Assembly: GCF_013113735.1 (NCBI RefSeq)
Contig: NZ_CP053346.1
Location: 4,602,001-4,666,000, forward strand
Direction: 5' to 3'
Origin: Sphingomonas sp. AP4-R1
GTDB lineage: Bacteria; Pseudomonadota; Alphaproteobacteria; Sphingomonadales; Sphingomonadaceae
Length of the DNA stretch: 64,000 bases
The notes beneath the pieces are model-generated. The model saw only the letters and a program-made list of their open reading frames with translations. It did not search any database and had not been told where the DNA came from. This document shows, piece by piece, positions 63,801-64,000 of this stretch; positions within the stretch are counted from its first letter, which is position 1, and the number at the start of each line of letters is the position of its first letter. Position numbers and translations under genes: made by a program.

Positions 63801-64000
63801 TCAATTCCCATCGGCGTCGACCATGAACACTATCGGCCTACCGCGCGACACTGGCTCCCAACCGGCCGACAGAGCGGCGCGCACGCACCGCGAGATCGTG
63901 GCGTCGTCGAGTTGAAGACGACCGCGCGGCAACCCCTTCAACAGCCGCTTGGGCGGCGGAAATTCCACCAATGCTTCGCGCTTGGCATCCTGCTGGAGAA
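63801..64000 (-). CDS. Hypothetical protein, C-terminal fragment (5' end outside window)
   Basis: The last 65 codons of a gene enter from the right edge and end at the TGA at 63801-63803. They include LQLDDATISRCVRAALSAGW, then EPVSRGRPIVFMVDADG. This pattern occurs in a small conserved family of unknown function. It is on the same strand as the sigma gene, about 150 bases upstream of it. The domain is too short to name. Confidence 0.6.
   Translation of the reverse strand, partial: LQQDAKREALVEFPPPKRLLKGLPRGRLQLDDATISRCVRAALSAGWEPVSRGRPIVFMVDADGN

Overview
The window is GC-rich alphaproteobacterial DNA, most likely from a sphingomonad (Sphingomonas or a close relative). The signs are four TonB-dependent receptors, FecI/FecR surface-signalling pairs, three proteins ending in a PEPxxWA-CTERM anchor (the sphingomonad variant of PEP-CTERM), and a complete leucine-catabolic operon. 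No rRNA, tRNA, CRISPR array, insertion sequence or integrase was seen. Genes are densely packed, and many starts and stops overlap as ATGA or TGATG.

Layout. Positions 1-6.3 kb hold the 3' end of a TonB-dependent receptor, an exported SUMF1-type protein, three PEPxxWA-CTERM proteins and a truncated LuxR-type regulator. Positions 6.45-33.9 kb form one large non-flagellar type III secretion (T3SS) island. Its core is two divergent operons. The leftward one is sctU, a FliO-like gene, sctQ, sctR, sctS, sctT and a stand-alone LuxR-type HTH gene. The rightward one is a lytic transglycosylase gene, sctV, C, D, F, I, J, K, L, N, O and P. Cargo candidates flank the core on both sides. Positions 34-40.6 kb hold secreted proteins of unknown function, a YcaC-like hydrolase with a divergent LysR regulator, a retropepsin-like protein, an SDR and a RidA-family protein. 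Positions 40.7-47.6 kb are the leucine (isovaleryl-CoA) operon with a divergent LysR gene. Positions 47.8-54.1 kb are a sigma/FecR/TonB-receptor/BNR-4 protein module. Positions 54.7-63.6 kb are a second, convergent module: sigma, FecR, two paralogous TonB receptors and a glycerophosphodiester phosphodiesterase. A partial gene enters from the right edge.

The main discovery candidate is the T3SS island. Six copies of a 17-bp dyad (consensus CTARTCG-N3-CGAYTAG), found by eye, each lie 63-141 bp upstream of a gene whose product starts with a Ser/Ala/Gly-rich leader and has no Sec signal. The products are a DNA/RNA nuclease toxin, a DUF1521 (NopE-like) protein, a LysM/amidase/lysozyme protein, an unknown protein, a coiled-coil protein and a class 3 lipase. 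Three of them are followed by a plausible immunity gene in the matching compartment: a cytoplasmic YezG-like protein after the nuclease, a signal-peptide protein after the peptidoglycan hydrolase, and an ankyrin-repeat lipoprotein-like protein after the lipase. This reads as a T3SS with an antibacterial effector/immunity arsenal, under one operator probably read by the LuxR-type protein encoded in the sctU operon. I recognised no YopB/YopD- or HrpF-type translocator. The antibacterial reading is inference. The gene content, the shared operator and the pairing are seen in the sequence.
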